A program made the translations under genes and the position numbers. Shown one piece after another: positions 6,664 through 13,350 of a stretch of DNA of 27,857 nucleotides. The notes beneath the pieces are model-generated. The model had not been told where the DNA came from and made no database searches. It worked only from the letters and a program-made list of their open reading frames with translations. Origin of the DNA: Patescibacteria group bacterium (lineage in GTDB: Bacteria; Patescibacteriota; Microgenomatia; Levybacterales; UBA12049); NCBI GenBank assembly GCA_023487605.1, contig JAMDEE010000013.1, positions 1 to 27,857 on the forward strand, read 5' to 3'. Numbering within the stretch: position 1 is the first letter of the stretch; each line of letters starts with the position of its first letter.

Positions 6664-7671
6664 ATGCTGAAACTTAAATCAATTATTCCTGCCGTTCTTG
6701 GCGGATTTTTCTTATTCTTGCTTTTCAGCACCCAAGCTTTAGCCGGCGGCGGACCTGTTTCATTTACAGTAGATCCCAATACATCTTTAAATCCCGGTGA
6801 AGAGTATGTTGTACATGCACAAGTTTATGCTAATGGACCATATCCTACCTACTGCAAGAATTGCTCTATCCATTTAGAACTGAAATTCCCTCAAGATGGT
6901 GACTATATTGCTCAAAGCAGTGACAGAACCGACAATAACGGAACTGTGTATGCCAAAGTTATATCGAGAGTGCCAGGAGAAAGAGTGATCTTGGCAACAG
7001 GTATAGAAACCCCTGACGGCGTTTCGATTACTTCCAATTCATACGCAGTATTAAATTACACAGGAACATCTGCGTGGGTTTCCCCGCAACCTACTAATAC
7101 AGCGGTGTCTTCTGCTCCCGAGATGGTTTATCCCGTAGACGGTCAAACACTTGATTTAGAAGGGGCATATATGTTTAAAGTCAAGCCCATAGCAGGCGCT
7201 ACGGGTTATTTGTTTGGTCTTTTTCAAGATGGAGTAATGACTTATGAAAATTATAGAGACACAGGAACTTTAAGTGCAAATGGTGAATTTGCCTTATGGC
7301 CAGATAACCCAGCACATGCTAAGTTCCATACAGGCGCGGTTACCGTAATGGTACGCGCGCTTGTTAATAATCAATGGACAGATGCTCGACAAATCACTAT
7401 TTATTTAGAACCTCGAAATGGTCCTGTTACTGTACCAGCTGGTCAAGCATCTTCAATTTTGCCAGCTGTTATGCCGGTTTTGCCGACTATTGAACCTCAA
7501 ACTAAAATTGTAGTAGTTACCGATGCTTCAGCGAGCGCCGCCTTGCAAAAGAAAATAAACAATCTCCAGAAAGAAGTAAATAAAACAAAGCAGAAACAAG
7601 CGGAAACTGAATCAAAGCTAAATTTAATTATTTCGTGGTTAAAGTCATTCTTCCACTCTTTTAAACTATAG
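6664..7671 (+). CDS. Secreted Ig-like protein with C-terminal coiled coil
   Basis: 335 residues from the ATG at 6664. A Sec signal peptide (hydrophobic core VLGGFFLFLLFS, cleavage likely after TQALA) leads to GGGPVSFTVDPNTSLNPGEEY, the start of a Big_1/invasin-like Ig domain (about 25-135) with DRTDNNGTVYAKV, the usual 'T-D-x-N-G' strand-turn motif. A C-x-x-C pair (YCKNCSI) could form a disulfide. A second beta domain follows (about 150-255), then a linker and a C-terminal coiled coil (about 290-320, with LQKKINNLQKEVNKTKQKQ) and an aromatic tail (WLKSFFHSFKL). The upstream TTG start at 6625 is rejected because it is the -35 element and would place non-hydrophobic residues before the signal peptide. 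Function unknown; probably a surface or periplasmic structural protein. Confidence 0.65.
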   Translation: MLKLKSIIPAVLGGFFLFLLFSTQALAGGGPVSFTVDPNTSLNPGEEYVVHAQVYANGPYPTYCKNCSIHLELKFPQDGDYIAQSSDRTDNNGTVYAKVISRVPGERVILATGIETPDGVSITSNSYAVLNYTGTSAWVSPQPTNTAVSSAPEMVYPVDGQTLDLEGAYMFKVKPIAGATGYLFGLFQDGVMTYENYRDTGTLSANGEFALWPDNPAHAKFHTGAVTVMVRALVNNQWTDARQITIYLEPRNGPVTVPAGQASSILPAVMPVLPTIEPQTKIVVVTDASASAALQKKINNLQKEVNKTKQKQAETESKLNLIISWLKSFFHSFKL

Positions 7672-7682
7672 TTCTTGTTTAC

Positions 7683-7711
7683 TTACGCTGATAAATCTTA
7701 TACGCTATTTT
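7683..7711 (+). promoter_or_regulatory. Possible promoter of the DUF2298 gene
   Basis: TTACGC (7683-7688), 17 bp, TATTTT (7706-7711), then 7 nt to the ATG at 7719. Both boxes are weak matches; it is listed because spacing and distance to the ATG match the stronger promoters in this window. Confidence 0.35.
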
Positions 7712-7718
7712 GTAGACA

Positions 7719-10076
7719 ATGATGCCTATAAACGATTTATTAATTGTAGCAAGGTGGGAATTGATACTTTTTGTTATCGGCATTTTGTTTTTGCCTTTAA
7801 CTTTTAAGCTATTTCCTATTTTTTTTGACAAGGGATATATTTTTGCGAAGATCTTGGGAATTGCAATTATCAGTTATGTGATTTTTGTCCTCGGAATAAC
7901 GCATCTCCTCCCCTTTACGGGAACAACAATATTTTTAGTTGTGGGATTTTTTGCTGTAATAAATACTCTAATTCTAAAAAAATATTGGAAATCAATAATC
8001 GGACAATGTAACAACTGGACAATTATCGTTTCTTTTTTTGAAGAGTTATTATTTTTTCTAGTGTTACTATTTTGGTCATATGTTAGAGCACATCAGCCAG
8101 ATATCCACGGGCTTGAGAAATTTATGGATTTTGGATTTTTAAATTCAATTCTCCGAAGCACTTATTTTCCTCCGAGAGACATATGGTTTACCCCCTTACC
8201 CATAAATTATTATTATTTTGGACATTTAACAACAGCTGTTTTAACAAAGATTTCCAATATTCCGTCTTTTATAACTTATAATCTTATGATTGCCACCCTT
8301 GCTGCATTTGCCTTTACAGAGGCTTTCTCTATAGGAATTAATTTATGGCTTTTACTGCTCGGAAGTAAAAAGATTGATGAAGTTTTCTACAGACAAGGAA
8401 TTTTATGCGGTCTTTTGACAGGTTTTTTGGTTTCGTTCGGAGGCAACATTCATACTATATATTCTTTATTTTCAGGTTATTCAGCTGCTAATCCTGTGCC
8501 TTTTTGGCAAATGCCGTTTGCCCCTTCAAGCTTTCCAAATGCCTATTGGTACCCTGACGCTACCCGTTTTATTTATCATACAATTCATGAATTTCCTATT
8601 TATTCTTTTGTTGTTTCGGATCTTCACGGCCACGTCTTAGACATTCCTTTTGTCTTGTTAACCATAGCAGTGTTGATGTCAATAATTTTCAATTTTAATC
8701 TGCCAGCTGGCGGACAAGTTAAAAATTTTAAAAATAAAAATTCATTAAAAATTAATCCATTCGGCAAGCTCAGGATTAATGCTGAGCGGAGTCGAAGCAT
8801 TAAAAATTTAAAATTTAAAATTCCGCTAATAAGTTTCTTATTAGCGGTAATGTATATGACAAATGCGTGGGACGGAGCGATTTATTTTGTTTTAGTTGCA
8901 CTTATTTTTGCTTACTTAGAATTTATCAGAATTAAAAAAAACAAAATAGATAATACTACCAATAATCCAATACTACAAATACTGCCAATCAATAAAAAAA
9001 TGCATAATTTCAAATATTTTTTATTAGATAATTGGATTATTGATTTGTTTATTGGGTTATTTGTTTATTTGCTTATTATTGGTGTAGGCTTTTTTCTTTT
9101 CTCTCTTCCATTTAATCTTTACTTCAAACCTTTTGTTTCCGGTATCGGCATTATTTGTGCTCCTTCTTTTTTAACTAATATAGGCAAAATAGGGCCTATT
9201 TTATTTGAGAAGAACTATTGTGAAAGATCGCCTCTTTGGCAACTTTTTATTCTATATGGATTTTTTTATTTTTGGGTAATCGGTTTTTTAATTTCTATTC
9301 GCAAAACAATAAAACAATTTAACAATTTAACAATTACCGACATTTTCGTTCTTATTCTAATTGCTCTGTCTACTTTTCTTATTATCCTTCCGGAATTAAT
9401 TTATTTAAAAGATATCTACACAGACTATTTTAGAGCGAACACGATGTTCAAGCTTGTTTATCAGGCATTCATAATGCTCTCTATTTCTTCGGGCTATATC
9501 ATCGTGAGATTAATATCGAATATTAAACGCCGTGCATTAAATATTGTTAGGTTTTTATTTTTGATTTTCGCATTTTGTCTTTTGGTTTTAGTTTTTATCT
9601 ATCCTTATTTTGCTATTAATTCCTACTACGGCAATCTTAAAACCTATCATGGTTTAGACGGGATATCCTATCTTAAAGAGTTATATCCAACGGATTACAA
9701 AGCGATACAATGGTTAAACGCGCATGTTAAAGGTCAGCCTGTAATACTGGAAGCGCAAGGAGATTCATACACAGATTACGCCAGGGTTTCGGCTAATACC
9801 GGACTCCCTACAGTTCTTGGCTGGACTGTGCATGAATGGCTATGGAGAGGAACATATGCTGTTCCGGCGGCAAGAATACCAGACGTAGAAATTTTATATG
9901 AATCACCGAATCTAGAGATAACAAGAGCTCTTATTAGGAAATATAACATAAGATACGTTTTTATAGGAGATCTCGAACGGCAAAAATATCCAAATCTAAA
10001 CATTAATAAATTTAATCAATTAGGTAAAATAGTTTTTCAAATGGGCAAAACAAAAATCTACAAAATTTCCTTCTAA
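7719..10076 (+). CDS. DUF2298 (Chlor_Arch_YYY) polytopic membrane protein
   Basis: 785 residues with more than a dozen membrane helices. The family signature is clear: residues about 160-170 read LPINYYYFGHLTTA, the 'YYY' motif, and about 280-310 include YHTIHEFPIYSFVVSDLHGHVLDIPF. The soluble end has YKAIQWLNAHVKGQPVILEAQGDSYTDYARVS and a W-E/W-L-W-R-G pattern as in other members. The DUF2298 family occurs in Chloroflexi, archaea and CPR bacteria and resembles GT-C glycosyltransferases; function unproven. The cytosolic loop near residues 328-365 holds a translated REP-like hairpin (8751-8801), and further repeats occur at 8960-9042 and 9313-9335. It ends 34 bp from the convergent alkD-like gene. 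Start at 7719; a second ATG follows immediately at 7722. Confidence 0.82.
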   Translation: MMPINDLLIVARWELILFVIGILFLPLTFKLFPIFFDKGYIFAKILGIAIISYVIFVLGITHLLPFTGTTIFLVVGFFAVINTLILKKYWKSIIGQCNNWTIIVSFFEELLFFLVLLFWSYVRAHQPDIHGLEKFMDFGFLNSILRSTYFPPRDIWFTPLPINYYYFGHLTTAVLTKISNIPSFITYNLMIATLAAFAFTEAFSIGINLWLLLLGSKKIDEVFYRQGILCGLLTGFLVSFGGNIHTIYSLFSGYSAANPVPFWQMPFAPSSFPNAYWYPDATRFIYHTIHEFPIYSFVVSDLHGHVLDIPFVLLTIAVLMSIIFNFNLPAGGQVKNFKNKNSLKINPFGKLRINAERSRSIKNLKFKIPLISFLLAVMYMTNAWDGAIYFVLVALIFAYLEFIRIKKNKIDNTTNNPILQILPINKKMHNFKYFLLDNWIIDLFIGLFVYLLIIGVGFFLFSLPFNLYFKPFVSGIGIICAPSFLTNIGKIGPILFEKNYCERSPLWQLFILYGFFYFWVIGFLISIRKTIKQFNNLTITDIFVLILIALSTFLIILPELIYLKDIYTDYFRANTMFKLVYQAFIMLSISSGYIIVRLISNIKRRALNIVRFLFLIFAFCLLVLVFIYPYFAINSYYGNLKTYHGLDGISYLKELYPTDYKAIQWLNAHVKGQPVILEAQGDSYTDYARVSANTGLPTVLGWTVHEWLWRGTYAVPAARIPDVEILYESPNLEITRALIRKYNIRYVFIGDLERQKYPNLNINKFNQLGKIVFQMGKTKIYKISF
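8751..8801. repeat. REP-like double hairpin inside the DUF2298 gene
   Basis: ATTAATCC (8751-8758) pairs with GGATTAAT (8773-8780) around a loop containing TTCGGCAAGCTCA; overlapping it, AATGCT (8778-8783) pairs with AGCATT (8796-8801) around a loop containing GAGCGGAGTCGA. The GGCAAGCTCA and GAGCGGAGTCGAAG strings recur in dispersed intergenic palindromes of many bacteria (from memory). Translated in frame as a basic insert (FGKLRINAERSRSI). Confidence 0.65.
8960..9042. repeat. Perfect 12-bp inverted repeat within the DUF2298 gene
   Basis: CAATAATCCAAT (8960-8971) and ATTGGATTATTG (9031-9042) are exact reverse complements 59 nt apart. The interval encodes a polar loop and the start of a membrane helix. 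Could be a relic of another insertion, or chance in AT-rich DNA. Confidence 0.6.
9313..9335 (+). repeat. Octamer tandem repeat AACAATTT (x2.9) in the DUF2298 gene
   Basis: Two full copies of AACAATTT and a partial third copy. It resembles the AACAATGA repeat at 4935-4965, suggesting a family of related octamer repeats. Confidence 0.6.
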
Positions 10077-10081
10077 TGCAT

Positions 10082-10101
10082 TGTTTTAGTGATTTAAAAC
10101 A
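10082..10101 (+). repeat. 20-bp repeat, copy 1
   Basis: Consensus of the three copies is TGTTTNARTGATTTAAANCA; 17 of 20 positions are identical in all. This copy begins 10 nt beyond the alkD-like stop codon, in the 34-bp gap between convergent genes. It has 7-bp inverted arms (TGTTTTA / TAAAACA) around GTGATT. Confidence 0.75.
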
Positions 10102-10110
10102 TGAAAACAT

Positions 10111-10812
10111 TTATTTTTCTGCGGTTAATTTATTTCCCGTTTCTCTAACAGCGATTCTAGAAATCTGCAATAGATTTTTATTTAGATAGGTCTTTACTTC
10201 GTTTTTATGATGCTCGATAAGATGTCTTAGTAACCAGGACAAAGCTTTTGTTATTAATATATTTTTCTCAAACTTTAGTTTATCTATTGTTTCAAAAGAG
10301 AGATTTGCAAGTTCTTTGTTGTCTGATTGCAATACAGGAAACGTTAACAAAACCAAACTTGCCCTTTTATGAGACATATTTTGATTTTTATACAGACGTC
10401 TTATCAATTTATGCCATTCATCTTTTTTTGCCGATATGTCTTTGTATGAGAAAACCGACTGACATAAAGAATCAATTTCCTCCCAACCTTGCAAAGTTTC
10501 TAACCAAGATTCCAGCAAAATGGGGTTAATATCTTTTCTAAGATTCGGCATATACTGCAAAATTTGTCCTGCAATCTTTCGTTCTTCAAGCGATTGTCCT
10601 TTATATAAAGAGTCAAGAAGATTCAACAAGTTAGTCAAATTAATATTTTTATTTGTTTCTGTCCATGTTTGTGCTATTTTCCTTTGTTGGGGGACAGACA
10701 AACCCCAGATGGGATGGGGACTACCTGAATAATTGTTTTCCTTAAAAATTGGTTTATCTCTGTTGCTGATTTTTTTTATTTCCGTTAACAATGTTTTGTG
10801 GTGTCTGTTCAT
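10111..10812 (-). CDS. AlkD-like DNA alkylation repair protein
   Basis: 233 residues, all-helical, matching the DNA alkylation repair (AlkD, HEAT-like repeat) family: early P-x-W-G-L-S-V-P-Q-Q-R-K-I-A, then EERKIAGQIL, WEEIDSLCQSVF (family pattern W-x-x-x-D), then RASLVLL, and KALSWLLRHL with a final RIAVRETGNKL (the R-E-T-x-x-K-L ending is typical). AlkD enzymes remove alkylated bases such as N3- and N7-alkyl purines without base flipping. Length is normal. It lies downstream of the trpR-like gene on the same strand, 66 bp away, so they may share a transcript. A weak promoter (TACATT at 10819-10824, 6 nt before the ATG) is also possible. Confidence 0.85.
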   Translation of the reverse strand: MNRHHKTLLTEIKKISNRDKPIFKENNYSGSPHPIWGLSVPQQRKIAQTWTETNKNINLTNLLNLLDSLYKGQSLEERKIAGQILQYMPNLRKDINPILLESWLETLQGWEEIDSLCQSVFSYKDISAKKDEWHKLIRRLYKNQNMSHKRASLVLLTFPVLQSDNKELANLSFETIDKLKFEKNILITKALSWLLRHLIEHHKNEVKTYLNKNLLQISRIAVRETGNKLTAEK

Positions 10813-10847
10813 TTTGCAAATGTAGAACTGTTTATTTTTTATCTTCT

Positions 10848-10867
10848 TGTTTAAATGATTTAAAACA
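10848..10867 (+). repeat. 20-bp repeat, copy 2
   Basis: Differs from copy 1 at two positions. It lies 12 nt beyond the stop of the trpR-like gene and 36 nt upstream of the alkD-like start. This copy contains a perfect odd palindrome, TTTAAAT-G-ATTTAAA (10850-10864). Confidence 0.75.
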
Positions 10868-10878
10868 CGATATCAACA

Positions 10879-11331
10879 TTAGAAGGCTTTGTGTCTTTTA
10901 TTTTTTGAGTTTTTCACTTCGTTATGAAGATATCTCCATGCGCCGCCGCCTTTAGAAGATTTTGCAGGAATAGAAAGCAATTTGTCCGCCATATTTTCAA
11001 AAAAATCTTCCAGTTTTTCCTCTTTGGCTATTCCCCCAAGTATTTTTTTATATCCGTCTTTGCCATAATTAAGACACAAGCTAACTTTTCTAATAGTTGC
11101 AAGACTTACCCTTAGGAGATCTCTTATTTCTCTATACTGGTAATTCTTCATTAGGAGAAAAGCTATGGCGAGTCTTTTGGCTAACATTATTTTCTCTTCG
11201 GGAGAAAATAAATCATCCGCAAGATCTTCTGCGTCTTTGTCATTTTTGACCTTGATTAAAGATTTTATAAAGACTTCAAAAATTCTATCAGCGATATTTT
11301 TAGATATTGGATATTTTGAAACTTGCGTCAT
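10879..11331 (-). CDS. TrpR/YerC-like DNA-binding regulator with C-terminal extension
   Basis: 150 residues. Residues about 15-95 match the Trp-repressor superfamily (YerC/YecD type): helical dimer region with DAEDLADDLFSPEEKIMLAKRL, followed by a helix-turn-helix (YREIRDLLRVSLATIRKVSL) and the hallmark CLNYGKDGYKKIL. YerC-type proteins are normally about 100 residues; here a further ~45 residues follow, with SSKGGGAWRYLHNEV and a basic end. Ligand unknown; no evidence that it senses tryptophan. A clear promoter (TTGATT, 17 bp, TATTAT, 6 nt, ATG) predicts a leaderless mRNA, and 20-bp repeat copy 3 lies within this promoter, so autoregulation is plausible (inference). Runs toward alkD. Confidence 0.8.
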   Translation of the reverse strand: MTQVSKYPISKNIADRIFEVFIKSLIKVKNDKDAEDLADDLFSPEEKIMLAKRLAIAFLLMKNYQYREIRDLLRVSLATIRKVSLCLNYGKDGYKKILGGIAKEEKLEDFFENMADKLLSIPAKSSKGGGAWRYLHNEVKNSKNKRHKAF

Positions 11332-11337
11332 ACCTTA

Positions 11338-11366
11338 ATAATATCTGTTTCAGTGATTTAAATCAA
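11338..11366 (-). promoter_or_regulatory. Promoter of the trpR-like gene overlapping repeat copy 3
   Basis: On the minus strand: TTGATT (11361-11366), exactly 17 bp, TATTAT (11338-11343), then 6 nt to the ATG at 11331. The 20-bp repeat at 11346-11365 fills the spacer and most of the -35 box, the usual place for a repressor operator. Confidence 0.65.
11346..11365 (+). repeat. 20-bp repeat, copy 3 (candidate operator)
   Basis: TGTTTCAGTGATTTAAATCA; two changes against copy 1. Same orientation as copies 1 and 2. Located inside the trpR-like promoter. Confidence 0.75.
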
Positions 11367-11580
11367 TAGAACAAATAGTAGACATTCAGAGGAATTACTA
11401 GCTGAAAGCTGGACAACACAAAAATCAATCTACAGCAAATTTTGTGCCAGACTTAGTAAAAAGAATTTTTCTTTCAGATTTTGCCGCAGTTACATATATT
11501 TTCCGTAGTTGTATTAGATATTCTCTATCGTATTTTTCATATTATCACCGGCTTATGGACAGAAAATTAAAAACCGAAAA

Positions 11581-11636
11581 AGGTCAAATATTCGTGAGTC
11601 AACGATTATAATATTAGGTCATTCTTAGTGAGTCAA
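11581..11636 (+). repeat. Direct repeat AGGTCA-N6/7-GTGAGTCAA
   Basis: Copy one: AGGTCA (11581-11586), 7 nt, GTGAGTCAA (11594-11602). Copy two: AGGTCA (11616-11621), 6 nt, GTGAGTCAA (11628-11636). Repeat distance 34-35 bp, about three helical turns, so both would face the same side of the DNA. It lies upstream of the extended -10 at 11667. Possibly a regulator site; binding protein unknown. Confidence 0.5.
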
Positions 11637-11666
11637 TTCGCTTTTATCTCTTGTTCATAAAGACTG

Positions 11667-11760
11667 TGATATAATGTTGCCAGATACTAAACTCTCTGCT
11701 ATACCCCTTTGCTTTCAAAATACAAATAAGTCATAATACCTAACGAAGCAATCGTTTTTT
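11667..11760 (+). ncRNA. Candidate small transcript upstream of metG
   Basis: Extended -10 TGATATAAT (11667-11675) should start RNA near 11682. A short stem, AACGA (11742-11746) / TCGTT (11752-11756), followed by a T-run to 11760, could end it, giving an RNA of about 80 nt. No known RNA family is recognised and the stem is only 5 bp, so this is speculative. Confidence 0.2.
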
Positions 11761-11804
11761 GTTATGTTTATACTGCTATAATAAGTTGATTACCGTTTTG
11801 AAAG

Positions 11805-11848
11805 CTACGGTCGCACGCCGCCATAGCTATGTTAGCGACGGGGCGTAG
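11805..11848. repeat. GC-rich hairpin element upstream of metG
   Basis: CTACG-GTCGC (11805-11814) can pair with GCGAC (11835-11839) and CGTAG (11844-11848), with GGGG bulged out; the loop contains the palindrome CATAGCTATG (11822-11831). Much more GC-rich than its surroundings, which suggests a dispersed repeat rather than a leader structure, since it precedes the metG promoter. Confidence 0.45.
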
Positions 11849-11861
11849 GTATATACTAATT

Positions 11862-11891
11862 TTGCAAAATGATTGCGGAGTGGTATAGAAT
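11862..11891 (+). promoter_or_regulatory. metG promoter
   Basis: TTGCAA (11862-11867), 16 bp, TATAGA (11884-11889; alternatively TAGAAT at 11886-11891 with an 18-bp spacer). Predicted leader of roughly 16-22 nt without a Shine-Dalgarno sequence. GAATC-N5-GATTC (11888-11902) is a small inverted repeat at the start of transcription. Confidence 0.5.
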
Positions 11892-11913
11892 CGTAAAGAT
11901 TCCATAAAATTCC

Positions 11914-13350
11914 ATGAACAAGTTTTATATAACAACAGCCATACCATACGTTAACGCGAAACCTCACATAGGGCACGCGTTGGAATTCGTGCAGGCAGAT
12001 ACTATCGCAAGATATAATAGGATTATCGGAAACGATGTGCTTTTTCTTTGCGGAGGGGATGAAAATGCTATTAAAAATGTTCAAGCCGCGGAAAAAGCAA
12101 AAAGACCAATTCAAGAATTTATAGACGAAAATACAAAGTGTTTTTATGATCTATCAAAAAAACTCAATGTTCAATTTACCGTTTGGCAAAAAGGAAGCGA
12201 TTCTAAGCATCATTTGTCTTCTCAAAAACTTTGGGAACTGTGCGCCTTGGCAGGTAAAATTTATAAGAAAAGATATAAAGGGCTTTATTGCGTAGGGTGT
12301 GAGCTTTTTTACGAAAAAGAGGAGCTGGATCAAAATGGGGAATGTCTCGAACATCCGGGGAGAAAGCTGGAAGAAGTTGAAGAGGAAAATTATTTTTTTA
12401 AACTCTCGGACTACCAAAAACAGTTGAACGAGCTTATCGAAACCGACACGATTGCAATACTCCCTGCAAACAGAAAAAAGGAAATGTTGGCTTTTCTTAA
12501 ACGGGGATTAAGAGACATAAGCGTATCCCGTTCTAATACGCGTGCTAAAAACTGGGGAGTTTCTGTGCCTGGAGATCCCGCGCAAAAAATGTATGTTTGG
12601 TTTGACGCTTTAAATATCTATCAAAGCGGAATAGGTTTTAATTGGGACATGGATAAATACAAAAAATGGTGGCCAGCAAACCTTCATGTAGTAGGAAAAG
12701 GAATTTTACGTTTCCACGCGATTTATTGGCCTGCGTTTCTTCTTGCGGCAGAACTTGAACTGCCGAAAAAAATATTTGTTCATGATTATCTAACTGTTAA
12801 CGGACAAAAAATGTCAAAAACGATCGGAAATATTGTTGATCCTATACCTTTAATAAACAAATATGGAGCAGATGCCCTAAGATATTATCTTTTGGCAAAG
12901 GTTTCTCCGTTTTCCGACGGGGATTTTTCCGAAGAAAAATTAAAACAGGCTTATAACTCCGATTTGGCAAACGGGTTAGGGAATTTAGTTGCGAGAGTCG
13001 CAAAACTTTGCGAAAATTCAGGATTTGATTATCCAGAAAAAGAAAAACATGTATTTGTAAAAGATTCTCCCTTGGTAGAATATTTGGAAGAATTTCGGTT
13101 TGATGAGGCCTTGAAACTTATATGGTATGAGATTTCTTCTTTGGACCGTACAATACAAGATAAAACTCCTTGGAAACTAGCAGGTGAAGATTTACATGAA
13201 ACGTTATTATTTTTAGTCGAAGAATTGCGAAGTATTAGCAACGAATTAAAGCCTTTTCTTCCCGAAACAGCGGAGAAAATAAAAGAACAATTTAAAGGAC
13301 CGAAAATAATATCTCAAAAGCCCCTATTCCCAAGAATATATACACCTTAA
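11914..13350 (+). CDS. metG: Methionyl-tRNA synthetase
   Basis: 478 residues. Class I synthetase with ATP-binding HIGH motif at residues 18-21 in PYVNAKPHIGHAL, and KMSKS-loop as KMSKT (299-303) in VNGQKMSKTIGN. A knuckle begins CVGCELF (about residue 128) and ends GECLEHPGRK, so one zinc position is C-x-x-H rather than C-x-x-C. The W-F-D-A-L-N-I-Y and VVGKGILRFHAIYWPAF stretches are the methionine pocket of MetRS. The anticodon-binding helical domain ends near residue 478 with no C-terminal dimerisation (EMAP/OB) domain, as in short MetRS. It ligates methionine to tRNA-Met and initiator tRNA. Start ATG at 11914 gives the expected N-terminus. Confidence 0.95.
   Translation: MNKFYITTAIPYVNAKPHIGHALEFVQADTIARYNRIIGNDVLFLCGGDENAIKNVQAAEKAKRPIQEFIDENTKCFYDLSKKLNVQFTVWQKGSDSKHHLSSQKLWELCALAGKIYKKRYKGLYCVGCELFYEKEELDQNGECLEHPGRKLEEVEEENYFFKLSDYQKQLNELIETDTIAILPANRKKEMLAFLKRGLRDISVSRSNTRAKNWGVSVPGDPAQKMYVWFDALNIYQSGIGFNWDMDKYKKWWPANLHVVGKGILRFHAIYWPAFLLAAELELPKKIFVHDYLTVNGQKMSKTIGNIVDPIPLINKYGADALRYYLLAKVSPFSDGDFSEEKLKQAYNSDLANGLGNLVARVAKLCENSGFDYPEKEKHVFVKDSPLVEYLEEFRFDEALKLIWYEISSLDRTIQDKTPWKLAGEDLHETLLFLVEELRSISNELKPFLPETAEKIKEQFKGPKIISQKPLFPRIYTP

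Larger units (their letters stand above)
11332..11913. other. 582-bp non-coding region between divergent trpR-like gene and metG
   Basis: No convincing gene and no tRNA. It holds the trpR-like promoter (11338-11366), a two-copy direct repeat (11581-11602 and 11616-11636), two extended -10 boxes (TGATATAAT 11667-11675; TGCTATAAT 11774-11782), a small terminator-like stem (11742-11760), a GC-rich hairpin (11805-11848) and the metG promoter. It is by far the longest gene-free stretch in a compact window. The conserved T-box sequence GGGTGG(A/T)ACCGCG was looked for before metG and not seen. Confidence 0.6.

Noticed and set aside
6591..6779. Minus-strand open frame over the start of the secreted protein gene
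   Set aside because: It overlaps the promoter and signal peptide of the plus-strand gene and has no start signals or family features.
10082..11365. Transposon or integron with the 20-bp repeats as ends
   Set aside because: No transposase or integrase is present, repeats are in the same orientation, and the unit lengths match single genes. Operator or cassette-boundary readings remain, so it is listed as a finding instead.
11674..11736. 20-codon open frame beginning at the ATG that overlaps TATAATG
   Set aside because: Its start lies within the -10 box of the promoter that would transcribe it, and the peptide shows no recognisable features.
11332..11913. tRNA gene or T-box leader before metG
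   Set aside because: No cloverleaf with a GGTTCGAATCC-like T-arm and no conserved T-box sequence were found. The predicted metG leader is only about 20 nt.
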